Source: Flavobacterium magnum (GTDB lineage: Bacteria; Bacteroidota; Bacteroidia; Flavobacteriales; Flavobacteriaceae). Taken from it: a DNA stretch of 64,000 nt. The stretch lies in assembly GCF_003055625.1 (NCBI RefSeq), contig NZ_CP028811.1, positions 3,286,001 through 3,350,000 on the forward strand, read 5' to 3'. This document shows positions 26,137 to 38,202 of the stretch, one piece after another; position 1 is the stretch's first letter; every line of letters begins with the position of its first letter. The notes below the pieces were generated by a model. That model was given only the letters and a program-made list of their open reading frames with translations, made no database searches and was not told where the DNA came from. A program made the translations under genes and the position numbers.

Positions 26137-27072
26137 TTATGCCAACACAGATTTGAGGTCGGCATTCATGTTACGCACCGCATCTGAGCTTTTTGCAAAC
26201 AAGGCTTTTTCCGCATCATTGAGGTTGATGGAGAGAATTTCCTCCACCCCGTTTTTGCCAATGATACAGGGCACGCCCATACAAATATCGCTTTGGCCAT
26301 ACTCGCCTTCAAGCAACACTGAGCACGCAATCATCTTTCGTTGGTTATTCAGGATGCTGTCCACTAAATACGCTACCGAAGCACCCGGAGCATACCATGC
26401 TGAAGTCCCGAGAAGACCTGTTAGTGTGGCGCCTCCCACCATGGTGTCTGCAGCAACTTTTTGAAGTGCCTCTTCCGAAAGGAATTCCGATACCGGTATC
26501 CCATTGTACGAAGCGAGCCTTGTCAAAGGGATCATGGTCGTATCGCCATGCCCGCCTATCACCATGGCTGAGATGTCATTGGCCGGCGTGTTTAAAGCTT
26601 TTGAAATGTAATACCTGAAACGCGAGCTGTCTAAAGCGCCGCCCATACCGATGATGCGGTTCTTTGGCAAACCTGTCGCTTTCAAGGTGAGGTAAGTCAT
26701 CGTGTCCATTGGGTTTGATACCACTACAATGATGGCGTTCGGGGAATGTGCCAACACGTTCTCAGCAACCGATTTAACGATACCGGCATTGATGCCGATC
26801 AATTCCTCACGGGTCATTCCCGGCTTTCTCGGAATTCCGGATGTGATGACAACCACATCGCTGTTCGCTGTTTTCGAATAATCATTGGTCACGCCGCTGA
26901 GCTGGGTATTGAACCCGGTGTTGGTCGCGCATTGCATGATGTCCATCGCCTTACCTTCTGCGAAACCTTCCTTGATGTCGAGCAAAACCACTTCAGAGGC
27001 GATGCCGCGGTAAGAAATGGCATCTGCGCACGACGCGCCTACGTTTCCGGCGCCAACTATTGTCACTTTCAT
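26137..27072 (-). CDS. mdh: Malate dehydrogenase Mdh
   Basis: A 311-residue cytoplasmic enzyme that interconverts malate and oxaloacetate with NAD in the citric acid cycle. The N-terminal MKVTIVGAGNVGASCADAI is the Rossmann dinucleotide loop. Arg-rich GIPRKPGMTREELIGIN near 80-96 is the mobile active-site loop (MDH type, with arginines for the dicarboxylate). VSNPMDTMTYL near 118 and MVIGGHGDTTMIPLTR near 170-185 contain the catalytic Asp/His region (His175 in GGHGD). The length fits the LDH-like MDH group found in Bacteroidetes. It follows the DUF6588-like gene by 14 bases, downstream of gyrB, and ends at a terminator, so it may be the last gene of that operon. Confidence 0.95.
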   Translation of the reverse strand: MKVTIVGAGNVGASCADAISYRGIASEVVLLDIKEGFAEGKAMDIMQCATNTGFNTQLSGVTNDYSKTANSDVVVITSGIPRKPGMTREELIGINAGIVKSVAENVLAHSPNAIIVVVSNPMDTMTYLTLKATGLPKNRIIGMGGALDSSRFRYYISKALNTPANDISAMVIGGHGDTTMIPLTRLASYNGIPVSEFLSEEALQKVAADTMVGGATLTGLLGTSAWYAPGASVAYLVDSILNNQRKMIACSVLLEGEYGQSDICMGVPCIIGKNGVEEILSINLNDAEKALFAKSSDAVRNMNADLKSVLA

Positions 27073-27086
27073 ATTAATTGTGTTTG

Positions 27087-30036
<2,950 letters not shown>

Positions 30037-30069
30037 CTAATTGTATCCTGAGATTTTTTGTTTAACGGA

Positions 30070-30077
30070 CAAATATA
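30070..30077 (-). promoter_or_regulatory. Probable gyrB -7 promoter box (TATATTTG)
   Basis: The minus strand reads TATATTTG here, 37 bases before the gyrB start, a full match to TAnnTTTG. No TTG is seen at the normal 17-23 base distance upstream, so the -33 element is absent or degenerate. Confidence 0.5.
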
Positions 30078-30191
30078 TGGAAATGAGTGAAATTTAGCCT
30101 TAAAAACGCTGGTTTAAAGCCGGAAGTTATCAACATTCAGTTGTCGAAAATCGTTGTTTTTTAAGCAATCGGTCCGTTCGGTTTCAAACAT

Positions 30192-30219
30192 AAAAAAGCA
30201 CCGGCGGTTTTCCGGTGCT
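30192..30219 (-). terminator. Intrinsic terminator of asnB
   Basis: AGCACCGG (30197-30204) pairs perfectly with CCGGTGCT (30212-30219) around a seven-base loop, and the A6 run at 30192-30197 gives T residues on the minus strand, 30 bases past the asnB stop. Confidence 0.88.
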
Positions 30220-30248
30220 TAGTACAAACAAACTATCTAACAACCTAA

Positions 30249-31865
30249 CTAAACTACAACTCCTGATTTTGAAATTTCGACATCCGCCTGAACGTGCGCG
30301 GCATTCGCACGCCCGCTCGGATCCTGGTTTTCCTGCCATTTCGGAATCCACTTCCTGACCGTCTGAGCCGCACTCAGCTGTGGGTAATGCTTATGAAAAA
30401 TCGTCCGGTAGTAAAAGGCTTCCTTGGTGGTCGGGGTATTGTATGGAAACAATTGTGCGGCCTGCTCCATATCTTCATCGGTCACTTTTGACGAGGCGTA
30501 ATCAATCAGCTGGTCAATCCAGTTGTACCCGACGCCGTCAGAAAATTGTTCCTTCTGCCGCCATAGTACCTCGTTTGGAAGATACGGCTCTCCGGGTGTG
30601 TCAAATGCCTTCCGCAATATGTATTTTTCAACCCCATCATATGTCTTTGGCTGCTTTTGTTCCGATTCAATTGTCATTGCCACATCGAGGAACGCCTTGT
30701 CGAGGAAAGGCACCCTGGCTTCAAGTCCGTGCGCCATGGTCGATTTGTCGGCGCGGAGTAAATCAGCCGTGAACAACTTCTGGACACGCTCAATTGTCTC
30801 CTTCTGGAAATCCTCGGTGGTTGGCGCATTCCTGAAATACAGGTAACCGCCAAAAATCTCGTCGGCACCTTCACCGGAGAGTACTACTTTCACCCCGGAT
30901 TCTGAAATCGCTTTGGAAAGAAAATACATCGGCGTACTGGCCCTTACTGAAGTGACATCGTAGGTTTCGAGGTGCCAGATCAATTGGTCTAAAATATCGA
31001 TTCCCTGCTGCACGGTGAAATGGACTTCATGGTGTTCGGTCCCTAAGAATTCCGCGACTGTCCTCGCCGCTTTTGCATCGGGCGCGTCCTGATCCAATCC
31101 GATTGAGAACGAGTGCAGTTTTTTTCCCTTATCTTTCAGCAACCGCGCTGCGATGGCAGACGTGAGCGAGGAATCGAGCCCACCCGACAGCAGTACGCCG
31201 ATCGGCACATCGCTCATCAGCCTTTTCCTGGTTGCCTCGGTAAGCGTCTCCCTGATCAGTGATAGATCGAGCGGCCGGACGGCTGTCTTATATTCCTCGT
31301 ATTCGGGCTTGTAATACTTGACAAATCCGGTTTTGGGTGTATAGAAATGCCCTGGCGGAAATGTCGAAAACGTCCTGCACTGGTCGGCAATCGATTTCAT
31401 TTCTGAGGAAAAATACACCCGGCCCCGTTCGTCAAGTCCGTAATACAATGGCTTCACTCCCATCGGATCGCGGCCTGCAATGAAATCGTCTCCATCAATA
31501 ATGACAAAGGCGAAGTCGCCATCAATCCGGTTTAGGAAATCATATCCGAATTCCTCGTACAGATGGACAATCACTTCTGAGTCTGACCTCGTGCGGAAAG
31601 TATGGTGCTTTAAAATGCCTTCACGCAATTCCTGATGGTTGTAGATTTCGCCATTGTGTACCATATAGGCATTTTTAGTGCCCCTTATGGGTTGCTTCCC
31701 GGAATGCAGGTCGATAATCGATAAGCGTTCATGCGACAGGATGTGACCCTGCTCCGTAACATGCATATCACTTTCGTCCGGGCCGCGGTGCGACATGCGT
31801 TTTGAAAGCGCCTGCACCAATTCTTTATCCTTCCCTTTTCCTATAATGGCCAAAATCCCACACAT
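30249..31865 (-). CDS. asnB: Asparagine synthase B (glutamine-hydrolysing)
   Basis: A 538-residue enzyme that makes asparagine from aspartate, glutamine and ATP. The N-terminal glutaminase (Ntn) domain starts MCGILAIIG with Cys2 as the nucleophile after loss of Met1, and has RLSIIDLHSGKQP near 50 and MVHNGEIYNHQELR near 70. The C-terminal synthetase domain has the ATP pyrophosphatase loop LLSGGLDSSLTSA near 228-240 and VLSGEGADEIFGGYLYF near 330. The size is normal for the AsnB class. It is transcribed alone on this strand, with the terminator at 30192-30219 and a 177-base intergenic gap upstream that holds a partial promoter box (TATTTTTG at about 31965-31972). Confidence 0.95.
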   Translation of the reverse strand: MCGILAIIGKGKDKELVQALSKRMSHRGPDESDMHVTEQGHILSHERLSIIDLHSGKQPIRGTKNAYMVHNGEIYNHQELREGILKHHTFRTRSDSEVIVHLYEEFGYDFLNRIDGDFAFVIIDGDDFIAGRDPMGVKPLYYGLDERGRVYFSSEMKSIADQCRTFSTFPPGHFYTPKTGFVKYYKPEYEEYKTAVRPLDLSLIRETLTEATRKRLMSDVPIGVLLSGGLDSSLTSAIAARLLKDKGKKLHSFSIGLDQDAPDAKAARTVAEFLGTEHHEVHFTVQQGIDILDQLIWHLETYDVTSVRASTPMYFLSKAISESGVKVVLSGEGADEIFGGYLYFRNAPTTEDFQKETIERVQKLFTADLLRADKSTMAHGLEARVPFLDKAFLDVAMTIESEQKQPKTYDGVEKYILRKAFDTPGEPYLPNEVLWRQKEQFSDGVGYNWIDQLIDYASSKVTDEDMEQAAQLFPYNTPTTKEAFYYRTIFHKHYPQLSAAQTVRKWIPKWQENQDPSGRANAAHVQADVEISKSGVVV

Positions 31866-32042
31866 AATCTTCTTTGTTTATCGGTTATTTATTTTGATAA
31901 CGCAAAGATGGATTTTAGGTTATGATTTTAAAACCAATCCGAATCGGTTCGTTTCAAATCGAAACAAAAATAATGTGATTTAGCAAAATACGTAAATACA
32001 AACCCGGGCAATCCGGTTGGGCGATTGGAATCTGTAATCCCG

Positions 32043-32492
32043 CTAACGGATATGTTCGATACGGTAAGCTGTCCCGTTAATGTCAAATGAATATCCTGCT
32101 TCGTGTCCCATCAGCTGACTTCCTAAGGGCGACTGCGGCGAGATGGCGAAGACGTCGTTTCCCTCTATATTGATTTTGGGCAAAGCGGCAGCGATATATA
32201 CCAGCATCCGGTTCGTTTGCACAAGGCTTCCCACGACCGCCCTGGTGTTCACTGACAACGGATCAATTTTATCTAAGACGGCTTTCTGCGCCAGGAATTC
32301 GGAAAGTTTCGCGCTCAGCTTTTCCTGCTCTATATGCATCATGGATAATGCGGTTTCGTGCTTATCGCCCGCCGATCCTTTGGCATCATTCTTCGAATCT
32401 TCGGTTAAAGCTGCAATCATGTCCCGGAATGCATCAATCTTATCCTGGACGAGCTGGCTGTAGTACAAATGGATTTTCGCTTTCGGAATCAT
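32043..32492 (-). CDS. Small protein with GreA/GreB-like C-terminal domain
   Basis: A 149-residue soluble protein. Residues about 115-148 (AISPQSPLGSQLMGHEAGYS then FDINGTAYRIEHIR) match the C-terminal FKBP-like domain of transcript cleavage factors GreA/GreB, in which SPLGxALxGKxxGD is typical. The N-terminal 70 residues form a charged helical region (DKIDAFRDMIAALTEDSKND, then HETALSMMHIEQEKLSAKLS) that could be a coiled coil, as in GreA. The acidic tip residues of GreA are not clearly placed, so cleavage activity is uncertain. It may bind RNA polymerase in the secondary channel. The gene is the last of a three-gene minus-strand run with the barrel and TPR genes, 24 bases after the barrel stop. 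Confidence 0.7.
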   Translation of the reverse strand: MIPKAKIHLYYSQLVQDKIDAFRDMIAALTEDSKNDAKGSAGDKHETALSMMHIEQEKLSAKLSEFLAQKAVLDKIDPLSVNTRAVVGSLVQTNRMLVYIAAALPKINIEGNDVFAISPQSPLGSQLMGHEAGYSFDINGTAYRIEHIR

Positions 32493-32516
32493 AATGCCAA
32501 CGCAATTTTCCCGACG

Positions 32517-34256
32517 CTAAAAATCAAACTTGTAGTTTGCTCCGAGCATGACCTGCAACTGCTGCACGGGATAGCCCAGCCATTTTTCATATCGTTGGTT
32601 CGCAATGTTATTTGCTTTGAGGAACGCCGTCCAGCGTTCATTGTATTTGAAGCCGACATGCGCATTGGCATCAAAGTAACTGCCTAAGGTCGCGACCTCT
32701 TCAGAGAAGCTGCTGTATTGCAGCAGGTCCTTACGCTCGCCCACAAAGAAAAGTGACGCACCCGCATACCACTTTGGTGTGATGGTCACATCGAGCGTCG
32801 TAGCCAACCGCAAAGCCGGCAGGTTCCAGGCTTCGCTTTCCACACTCGTGTTATAGCTGTTGAAAGTCGCATTGATACCGAAAGCCACATTCTTTGAGAA
32901 ATCCGCTTTCAGTTCGCCGTAAAAGCTGATGGTTTTCACATCGTCATACGCCAGTTGAAACGAATTGCCCAGCTGGTATGGCTCGAAGTCGTTCAGGCTG
33001 CTCCCTGACACTTCGGGGAAGCTGTTATTCTTAAAAAGCGGTTTGTTTTTTTCACTGGTGTAAGACCCCCTTAGATTGTAGCTTACGGCACTGGACAGTT
33101 TGCCCTTCAGTCCTGCGAAAATATCGTATTGCCTGTCTGTGGGCGCTATGGTTAACGTAGGTGATACGAATGGATTCTGGTTGGTGACATCACGATAGGA
33201 GTTTTGTTCAAGGCCGCCTTCTGCGCCGGCATAGAATACCATCAGGTCGCCCACGACTTTGAGTGAGGCATTGACCTGTGGGTAAATGAAGAGTTTATTG
33301 TCGCTGTTTTCGGTGTCGAGGCTGTAAAACGCCGCTGCACCCAGATTGACGGTCCAGTCGGCACGATTGATCACGAAGCTCGGATGCACACCGAAATTGG
33401 TGTAGCCGTAGCGGATTGCGCCCGTATCAAAATAATTGTTTTTGAACTCGCCTCCTACATAATCCACAATGAAATCGGTTTTGATGTTGGTATCGGAAAT
33501 ATTGAAATCGAATGAAGGCTTTACATAAAAACGATTCTCGGCTGAATCAAATGAGTCCCAAAACCGGTTGAACTTTACACTGGCGCCCTTAAAAAAACTG
33601 TCATTGTAGGTCAGTTTCGATGCTACGTAAAAATTATGGTATGTATGTTTTGCGTCAACACCGTCATACAAAGCGGGGTCCGATCCAAAAAAATCTTCGC
33701 GTACCCCATACCAGTTGTATATCTGGTTCTGGTACCCCAGATCAGCCGTCCAAGACCCGGCAGCCTGCCTCTGACCGTAAGACAGATCCACTGAGGTATT
33801 GGAAAATTTATCCTCAAGCATCACATCGTTGATGCCGCCCTGCGATGAAAAGTGCCGCAGCATTCCTCCTACGTAGCCGCTTTCCCCTACATTTTCGGTC
33901 ACAAACAACTCGGCATTGGCGTTCCCATAATTTCCGCCGGCGAGTGTCACATAATTTTTAAACAAACGCTCCTGCTCCGTCTTGTCGACCGCAGCGGCGC
34001 GACCTTTTGATGGTGTAAAGGTAGAGGCGACGGGAAACGAGAATATGTTGTATTTGATGTCCTCTTTTTTAGAATTGTCCTCATCCTCCAGCGCAGGCGT
34101 TTCTTTTACTTTAAAGGCATCTGAAATCGTGGGCGTGTAAGGCTTTACTACATTTACGACTTCATTCCCAAGGTCTTCATCCTGCTTTTGGGAATATGAA
34201 AATTGTGCCATGGCCAGGAATGACAGAAGGGCAGTATATTGGAATTTGATTTTCAT
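32517..34256 (-). CDS. TonB-receptor-like outer-membrane barrel lacking a plug
   Basis: A 579-residue outer-membrane protein with signal peptide MKIKFQYTALLSFLAMAQFSYSQ. The first 80 residues are polar (DLGNEVVNVVKPYTPTISDA, then FKVKETPALEDED). Many beta strands of barrel type follow (LAGGNYGNANAELFVTENVG, VDLSYGQRQAAGSWTADLGY, FYVASKLTY, ISFYGELKADFS), ending in VMLGANYKFDF with the expected terminal aromatic residue. The C-terminal strands resemble TonB-dependent receptors, but the usual plug domain (about 120-150 residues) is not present. It lies between the TPR gene and the GreA-like gene on one strand (33 and 24 base gaps), suggesting a shared role with the TPR protein at the envelope. 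The substrate is unknown. Confidence 0.82.
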   Translation of the reverse strand: MKIKFQYTALLSFLAMAQFSYSQKQDEDLGNEVVNVVKPYTPTISDAFKVKETPALEDEDNSKKEDIKYNIFSFPVASTFTPSKGRAAAVDKTEQERLFKNYVTLAGGNYGNANAELFVTENVGESGYVGGMLRHFSSQGGINDVMLEDKFSNTSVDLSYGQRQAAGSWTADLGYQNQIYNWYGVREDFFGSDPALYDGVDAKHTYHNFYVASKLTYNDSFFKGASVKFNRFWDSFDSAENRFYVKPSFDFNISDTNIKTDFIVDYVGGEFKNNYFDTGAIRYGYTNFGVHPSFVINRADWTVNLGAAAFYSLDTENSDNKLFIYPQVNASLKVVGDLMVFYAGAEGGLEQNSYRDVTNQNPFVSPTLTIAPTDRQYDIFAGLKGKLSSAVSYNLRGSYTSEKNKPLFKNNSFPEVSGSSLNDFEPYQLGNSFQLAYDDVKTISFYGELKADFSKNVAFGINATFNSYNTSVESEAWNLPALRLATTLDVTITPKWYAGASLFFVGERKDLLQYSSFSEEVATLGSYFDANAHVGFKYNERWTAFLKANNIANQRYEKWLGYPVQQLQVMLGANYKFDF

Positions 34257-34289
34257 GGAATGGTTTGTTTGTGCGACTTAGTTCTGAAA

Positions 34290-37200
34290 TTACTTCTGTA
34301 TCGATGAATTGGTTTTGGATTCTTCCGCCTGGATGATGTCCCGTTCTTTTTTGGCCTCATCGATTACATCGGGGAAATCGGTGAAGTTCCTTATGACACT
34401 GTCCAGGATGTACGTTGCCTGAAACGAGTCCTTCAATCCGTAGAAATTTTTGGCCATGACCACCAGTCCTTTCGCACCAAAATATTTATAGCCGGAATAA
34501 TCTTTCGTCAGTTTCTGCACTACCGTATTCGATGCTTCAAACTTGCCGTCCTTATTCTTAAAGTAGGCGTCGTAATACAGCGCTTCGGCGGCAATTTCCC
34601 CTTTTGCCATCGTCAGGAGTTTCGCGTAAGCGGTCCTGGCTTTGGCTTCATCATTTGACTTCACCGCCGAACGCGCGACAATAATCTGGGCATCGCTGCG
34701 CACCTTATCGTCCGTTTTCGGATTGGACAACACTTTCTCGGCCGAAGTCACCGCTGACGGATAGTCTTCTTTTTCGTAGAAAGATTTCATCAGGTTGGCC
34801 TGCGCAAAAGTGACGTTTTGCGGGTAATCGGCTTCCGATTCAAGACGCTGCAGTTTCGGAATGGCCTTATCGTAATTCTTCACTTTGAGGTATATCTGCG
34901 ACAGCCTTACCAAAGCCTGCTCGGTGTATTCATTTTTCGGTGCATCGGCGACAAATTCGTATTTAGGCGCGGCATTGTCTTCGAGTCCGTCGGCATAATA
35001 CAACTGCGCAAGGTAGAAGTTCGCCTTGAGCGCATGGATACCGTTGGGGAATTTGGCAATATAGCCAACAAACCCTGAAACGGCCTGTTTTGAGTTGTTT
35101 TGTAAATATTGCTTTTCCGCCGCTTCATAGGTATCGTTATCCAGTTCGGCATCAGAGACTTCTACAAACGACAGTGTTTTTACCCATGACGCATACTCGT
35201 CAACCTGTCCGTTATCCACATAGATCAATCGTGCAGTGGCCACGGCTTCAAGTGCCTCGGGCGTGTTCGGATAGTCTGCCGCCACCTTCTTGAATTTGGT
35301 AAGGGCCAGCTGATCTTTGTCGGCGTTATAATATACAAGACCCTGTTTAAGGACCGCCTTCGAGGCGTAGATGCCAGTTTTGGCTTCGCCCACCAGTTTG
35401 TCATAGGTCCTGATCGCGTCGTCGGTTTTCTTTTCGGTAACATACGTGTTTCCGAGTTCGTACAAAGCATCGTCGCGGTACTGCGATTTCGGGAATGCCG
35501 GGAGGAATTTATTCAGGTCCTCAATCTTTTTCTCATTCCTGCCCACGAAACCGTAACTGATGGCTTTCTGGAACGCGGCATAATCCGCATCAACGCCCTT
35601 CATTTCAATGGCCTTGTTGTACGCGTCCATGGCGGGCCAGTATTTCGCCGTAACGAAGTAGCTGTCGCCCAAACGCAGGTATGCGTCGTTTAGCCTGGTC
35701 CTGTCGTCTTTTGCGGCTTTTACGAATGCGTCGAAATAGGTGGCGGCCTGTTCGTATTCTTTCAATTTGAAATAGGCGTATCCGAGGTTGTAATTAATGT
35801 TCTTGTTTTCGGGAGTCGATTTGGCCTCGGCGAAACCGATAAACTGCTTAAAGCTCAGTAATGACTCTGAAAAGTTGTCCAAAACGTATTCCGTTTCCCC
35901 TTTCCAGAATGTAGCACGCGCCGTGAAACGCGGATCCCGTGGTTCTCCAATCGATTTCCTGAACATCCCCAGCGCCTCCTGGTAGCTGCCATCGGTGTAG
36001 AGCTCCAGTCCGCGATAAAAGGTCACCTTCTGGTAAGCCTGCTTGTTCGCAAAACTTTTGTTCTTTTCGAGCAGCGCCAACGCCCCTTTATAATTTTTAG
36101 ATGTGATGAATGAGTTGATCAGCAGGGTTTCAATTTCCGGCTTGTTAGGGTTCGAGGGATATTTTTCTAGAAAACCCGACAGCACATCCGGTACGGGTTG
36201 GTATGAATTTCCGATATCATAGCTCAGTTTGGCATAGTTCAGGAAGGCGTCTTCCTGTATCTTGGCATCGAAATCCATTTCAGAAGCGTTCTTGAAGGCA
36301 TTGAGTGCCTGCTGTTTGCGGTCGGTCTTGAGGTAACTCTCACCCAGATGGTAATAAGCGTTCTGGGCCACAAAGTCGTTCCCATCGATAATCTTGTTGA
36401 ATTGTGAGATGGCATTTTCAAAATCGCCCTGCTGGTAGTAGGAATAACCCAAGAGGTAGTAGTCGGTGTTGTTCCATTTTCCCTTCTTGCCTTTGTATTC
36501 CTTAAGGTACGGGATGGCTTTGTCATATTGCTTCAGATTAAAATAACTTTCCCCGATGATTTTATTGAGTTCCGATTTTTCCTGTGCGTTAGACTTTGCC
36601 ATTGCCGTATTTCCGTCATCGATCGCTTTTTGAAAATTCCCGAGCTTGAAATTCATATCCGCCTGGAAATAAGACATTTTCTCTTTGTATTTCGGCTGGT
36701 CCTCGACCTGGTTGAACAGCTTGTCCGCCTCCTTGTAATCGTCAGATTCGTAAGCCATAAACCCAAGATAGTATTTGGCCTGCGAGCCATATTCCTTGGA
36801 GTTGGCTACCGTATTGAAATATTTGGTCGCTTCTTTCTTATTTTTCGCGGTGAAATAACTGTAACCCTTCTGGAAATTGAACTTTTCGGTCTCACCGGCA
36901 CTCAGTTGGCTTTCGTCGACCTTATCAAACCATTCCAATGCATCGGGATACTGCCCTTGCTCAAAATAATAAGATGCCACTTCAATGTAAGCCTGGTTCT
37001 GCTTGCTGCTGGTCGGATAATCATTGACGAAATCCTCCATCAACGCGTCAGCACCTGCCTGATTGAGCCGGATGGCACAGTTGGCGATGTAGTAAGCGCA
37101 ATCGGCCTTGACCTCCATGGCTGTCGGCTGCGCGGCGGCCTCGTCGCTCACTTTTTCGAAGATAATCTGCGCGGATTGGTATTGCTTGTCATTGTACAAT

Positions 37201-37316
37201 TCGACAGCACGGTTGAATTCCCTGAGCTCATTGGTATAGACAGCGGATTTTTGTGCGGAAATGGTGGCGGAGAACGCCAGGACAGGCAATAAGGAGAGCT
37301 TTCGGAATCTGTGCAT
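34290..37316 (-). CDS. Large TPR-repeat exported protein, 1008 residues
   Basis: The protein has a signal peptide (MHRFRKLSLLPVLAFSATISAQ) and then tetratricopeptide-type repeats almost to the end (for example AQIIFEKVSDEAAA, ALEWFDKVDES, AITYL-like KAIPYLKEYKGK, AISQFNKIIDGND, ATYFDAFVKAAK, AIRTYDKLVGEA, ALTKFKKVAADYPNTPEALE, AIPKLQRLESEA). Roughly twenty or more repeats can be counted by eye. It has no lipobox, so a periplasmic protein is likely. TPR proteins scaffold protein complexes. It lies upstream of the barrel gene (33 bases), so both may act as a unit in envelope biogenesis or uptake. It is unlike the T9SS TPR lipoprotein SprE/PorW by its missing lipobox. Its own -7 box lies at 37335-37342. 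Confidence 0.88.
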   Translation of the reverse strand: MHRFRKLSLLPVLAFSATISAQKSAVYTNELREFNRAVELYNDKQYQSAQIIFEKVSDEAAAQPTAMEVKADCAYYIANCAIRLNQAGADALMEDFVNDYPTSSKQNQAYIEVASYYFEQGQYPDALEWFDKVDESQLSAGETEKFNFQKGYSYFTAKNKKEATKYFNTVANSKEYGSQAKYYLGFMAYESDDYKEADKLFNQVEDQPKYKEKMSYFQADMNFKLGNFQKAIDDGNTAMAKSNAQEKSELNKIIGESYFNLKQYDKAIPYLKEYKGKKGKWNNTDYYLLGYSYYQQGDFENAISQFNKIIDGNDFVAQNAYYHLGESYLKTDRKQQALNAFKNASEMDFDAKIQEDAFLNYAKLSYDIGNSYQPVPDVLSGFLEKYPSNPNKPEIETLLINSFITSKNYKGALALLEKNKSFANKQAYQKVTFYRGLELYTDGSYQEALGMFRKSIGEPRDPRFTARATFWKGETEYVLDNFSESLLSFKQFIGFAEAKSTPENKNINYNLGYAYFKLKEYEQAATYFDAFVKAAKDDRTRLNDAYLRLGDSYFVTAKYWPAMDAYNKAIEMKGVDADYAAFQKAISYGFVGRNEKKIEDLNKFLPAFPKSQYRDDALYELGNTYVTEKKTDDAIRTYDKLVGEAKTGIYASKAVLKQGLVYYNADKDQLALTKFKKVAADYPNTPEALEAVATARLIYVDNGQVDEYASWVKTLSFVEVSDAELDNDTYEAAEKQYLQNNSKQAVSGFVGYIAKFPNGIHALKANFYLAQLYYADGLEDNAAPKYEFVADAPKNEYTEQALVRLSQIYLKVKNYDKAIPKLQRLESEADYPQNVTFAQANLMKSFYEKEDYPSAVTSAEKVLSNPKTDDKVRSDAQIIVARSAVKSNDEAKARTAYAKLLTMAKGEIAAEALYYDAYFKNKDGKFEASNTVVQKLTKDYSGYKYFGAKGLVVMAKNFYGLKDSFQATYILDSVIRNFTDFPDVIDEAKKERDIIQAEESKTNSSIQK

Positions 37317-37334
37317 TTTTTATGGTTTAAAATT

Positions 37335-37342
37335 CAAATATA
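37335..37342 (-). promoter_or_regulatory. Probable -7 promoter box (TATATTTG) for the TPR operon
   Basis: The minus strand reads TATATTTG 18 bases before the TPR gene start at 37316. No TTG lies at the expected -33 distance. Confidence 0.5.
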
Positions 37343-37513
37343 TTATTCCTCGTCCGGATAACGGGCTAAAATCGGGATTTAGTATTAACAGACTTGTCAA
37401 CGTCGGACAGTATTAACAAAAGTTTAAGATGACGATACCGCCACCACTTCACTAAAATTTATTTTGAAACCCACCGTTAACTTTATTACTTTTACCGACA
37501 AACAAATGCCAAC

Positions 37514-38197
37514 ATGCCACAGCCTGTCGTATCGCTCAAAAATGTCAACATTTTCCAGGACAACAACCTGATCCTTTCTGATGTCAATCTCGAAGTACAG
37601 GAAGGGGAGTTCATTTACATCATCGGGAAATCCGGGACGGGGAAAAGCAGCCTCGTGAAGACGCTGTATGCAGACCTGCCGCTGGAAGAAGGCGAAGCGC
37701 AGGTGGTGGAATACGACCTGATGAGAATGAAGGAATCGCAAATCCCGTTCCTGAGGCGTAAAATCGGCATCGTATTCCAGGATTTCAAGTTGCTTCCTGA
37801 CCGAAGCATCAATGACAACATGCTTTTTGTACTCAAAGCCACTGGCTGGAAGGATCCCGCCGCAATGCAGGAGAAAATCAGCGAAGTCCTTGAAAAGGTC
37901 GATATGAAGAAACTCGGCAACAAAATGCCACACCAATTATCCGGCGGCGAACAGCAGCGTGTAGCCATCGCGCGCGCCCTGCTCAACGATCCGGAACTCA
38001 TCCTGGCCGATGAGCCCACCGGAAACCTGGATCCACAGACCAGCGTGGAGGTTTTGGAAGTATTGCGGAAAATCAACGGCAACGGAAAAACGGTTATTAT
38101 GGCCACCCACGATTACGCGCTGCTGCTTAAATTCCCTTCCAAGACCCTAAAATGCGAAGGCGGAACCATGTTTGAAGTGGTACAGAAAACGGTCTGA
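37514..38197 (+). CDS. ftsE: Cell division ABC transporter ATP-binding protein FtsE
   Basis: A 227-residue ATP-binding cassette protein. Walker A is GKSGTGKS (38-45), the signature is LSGGEQQRVAIARAL near 143, Walker B is ILADEPTGNLD near 165, and the H-loop is MATHDY near 197. The N-terminal half follows FtsE closely: FIYIIGKSGTGKSSLVKTLY, LRRKIGIVFQDFKLL and DRSINDNM. FtsE works with the membrane protein FtsX to regulate septal peptidoglycan hydrolases. FtsX is not next to it here; the next gene, five bases on, is a GT2 glycosyltransferase, so the partner must be elsewhere. Start ATG at 37514 is chosen; a TACTTTTA box, one base off the consensus, lies at 37487-37494. LolD-type transporters are the nearest alternative. 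Confidence 0.88.
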   Translation: MPQPVVSLKNVNIFQDNNLILSDVNLEVQEGEFIYIIGKSGTGKSSLVKTLYADLPLEEGEAQVVEYDLMRMKESQIPFLRRKIGIVFQDFKLLPDRSINDNMLFVLKATGWKDPAAMQEKISEVLEKVDMKKLGNKMPHQLSGGEQQRVAIARALLNDPELILADEPTGNLDPQTSVEVLEVLRKINGNGKTVIMATHDYALLLKFPSKTLKCEGGTMFEVVQKTV

Positions 38198-38202
38198 ATC
38201 CG

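Noticed and set aside
36528..37292. A 254-codon plus-strand frame antisense to the TPR gene
   Set aside because: Its product is low-complexity and hydrophobic, and the minus strand has strong TPR motifs and a signal peptide over the same bases.
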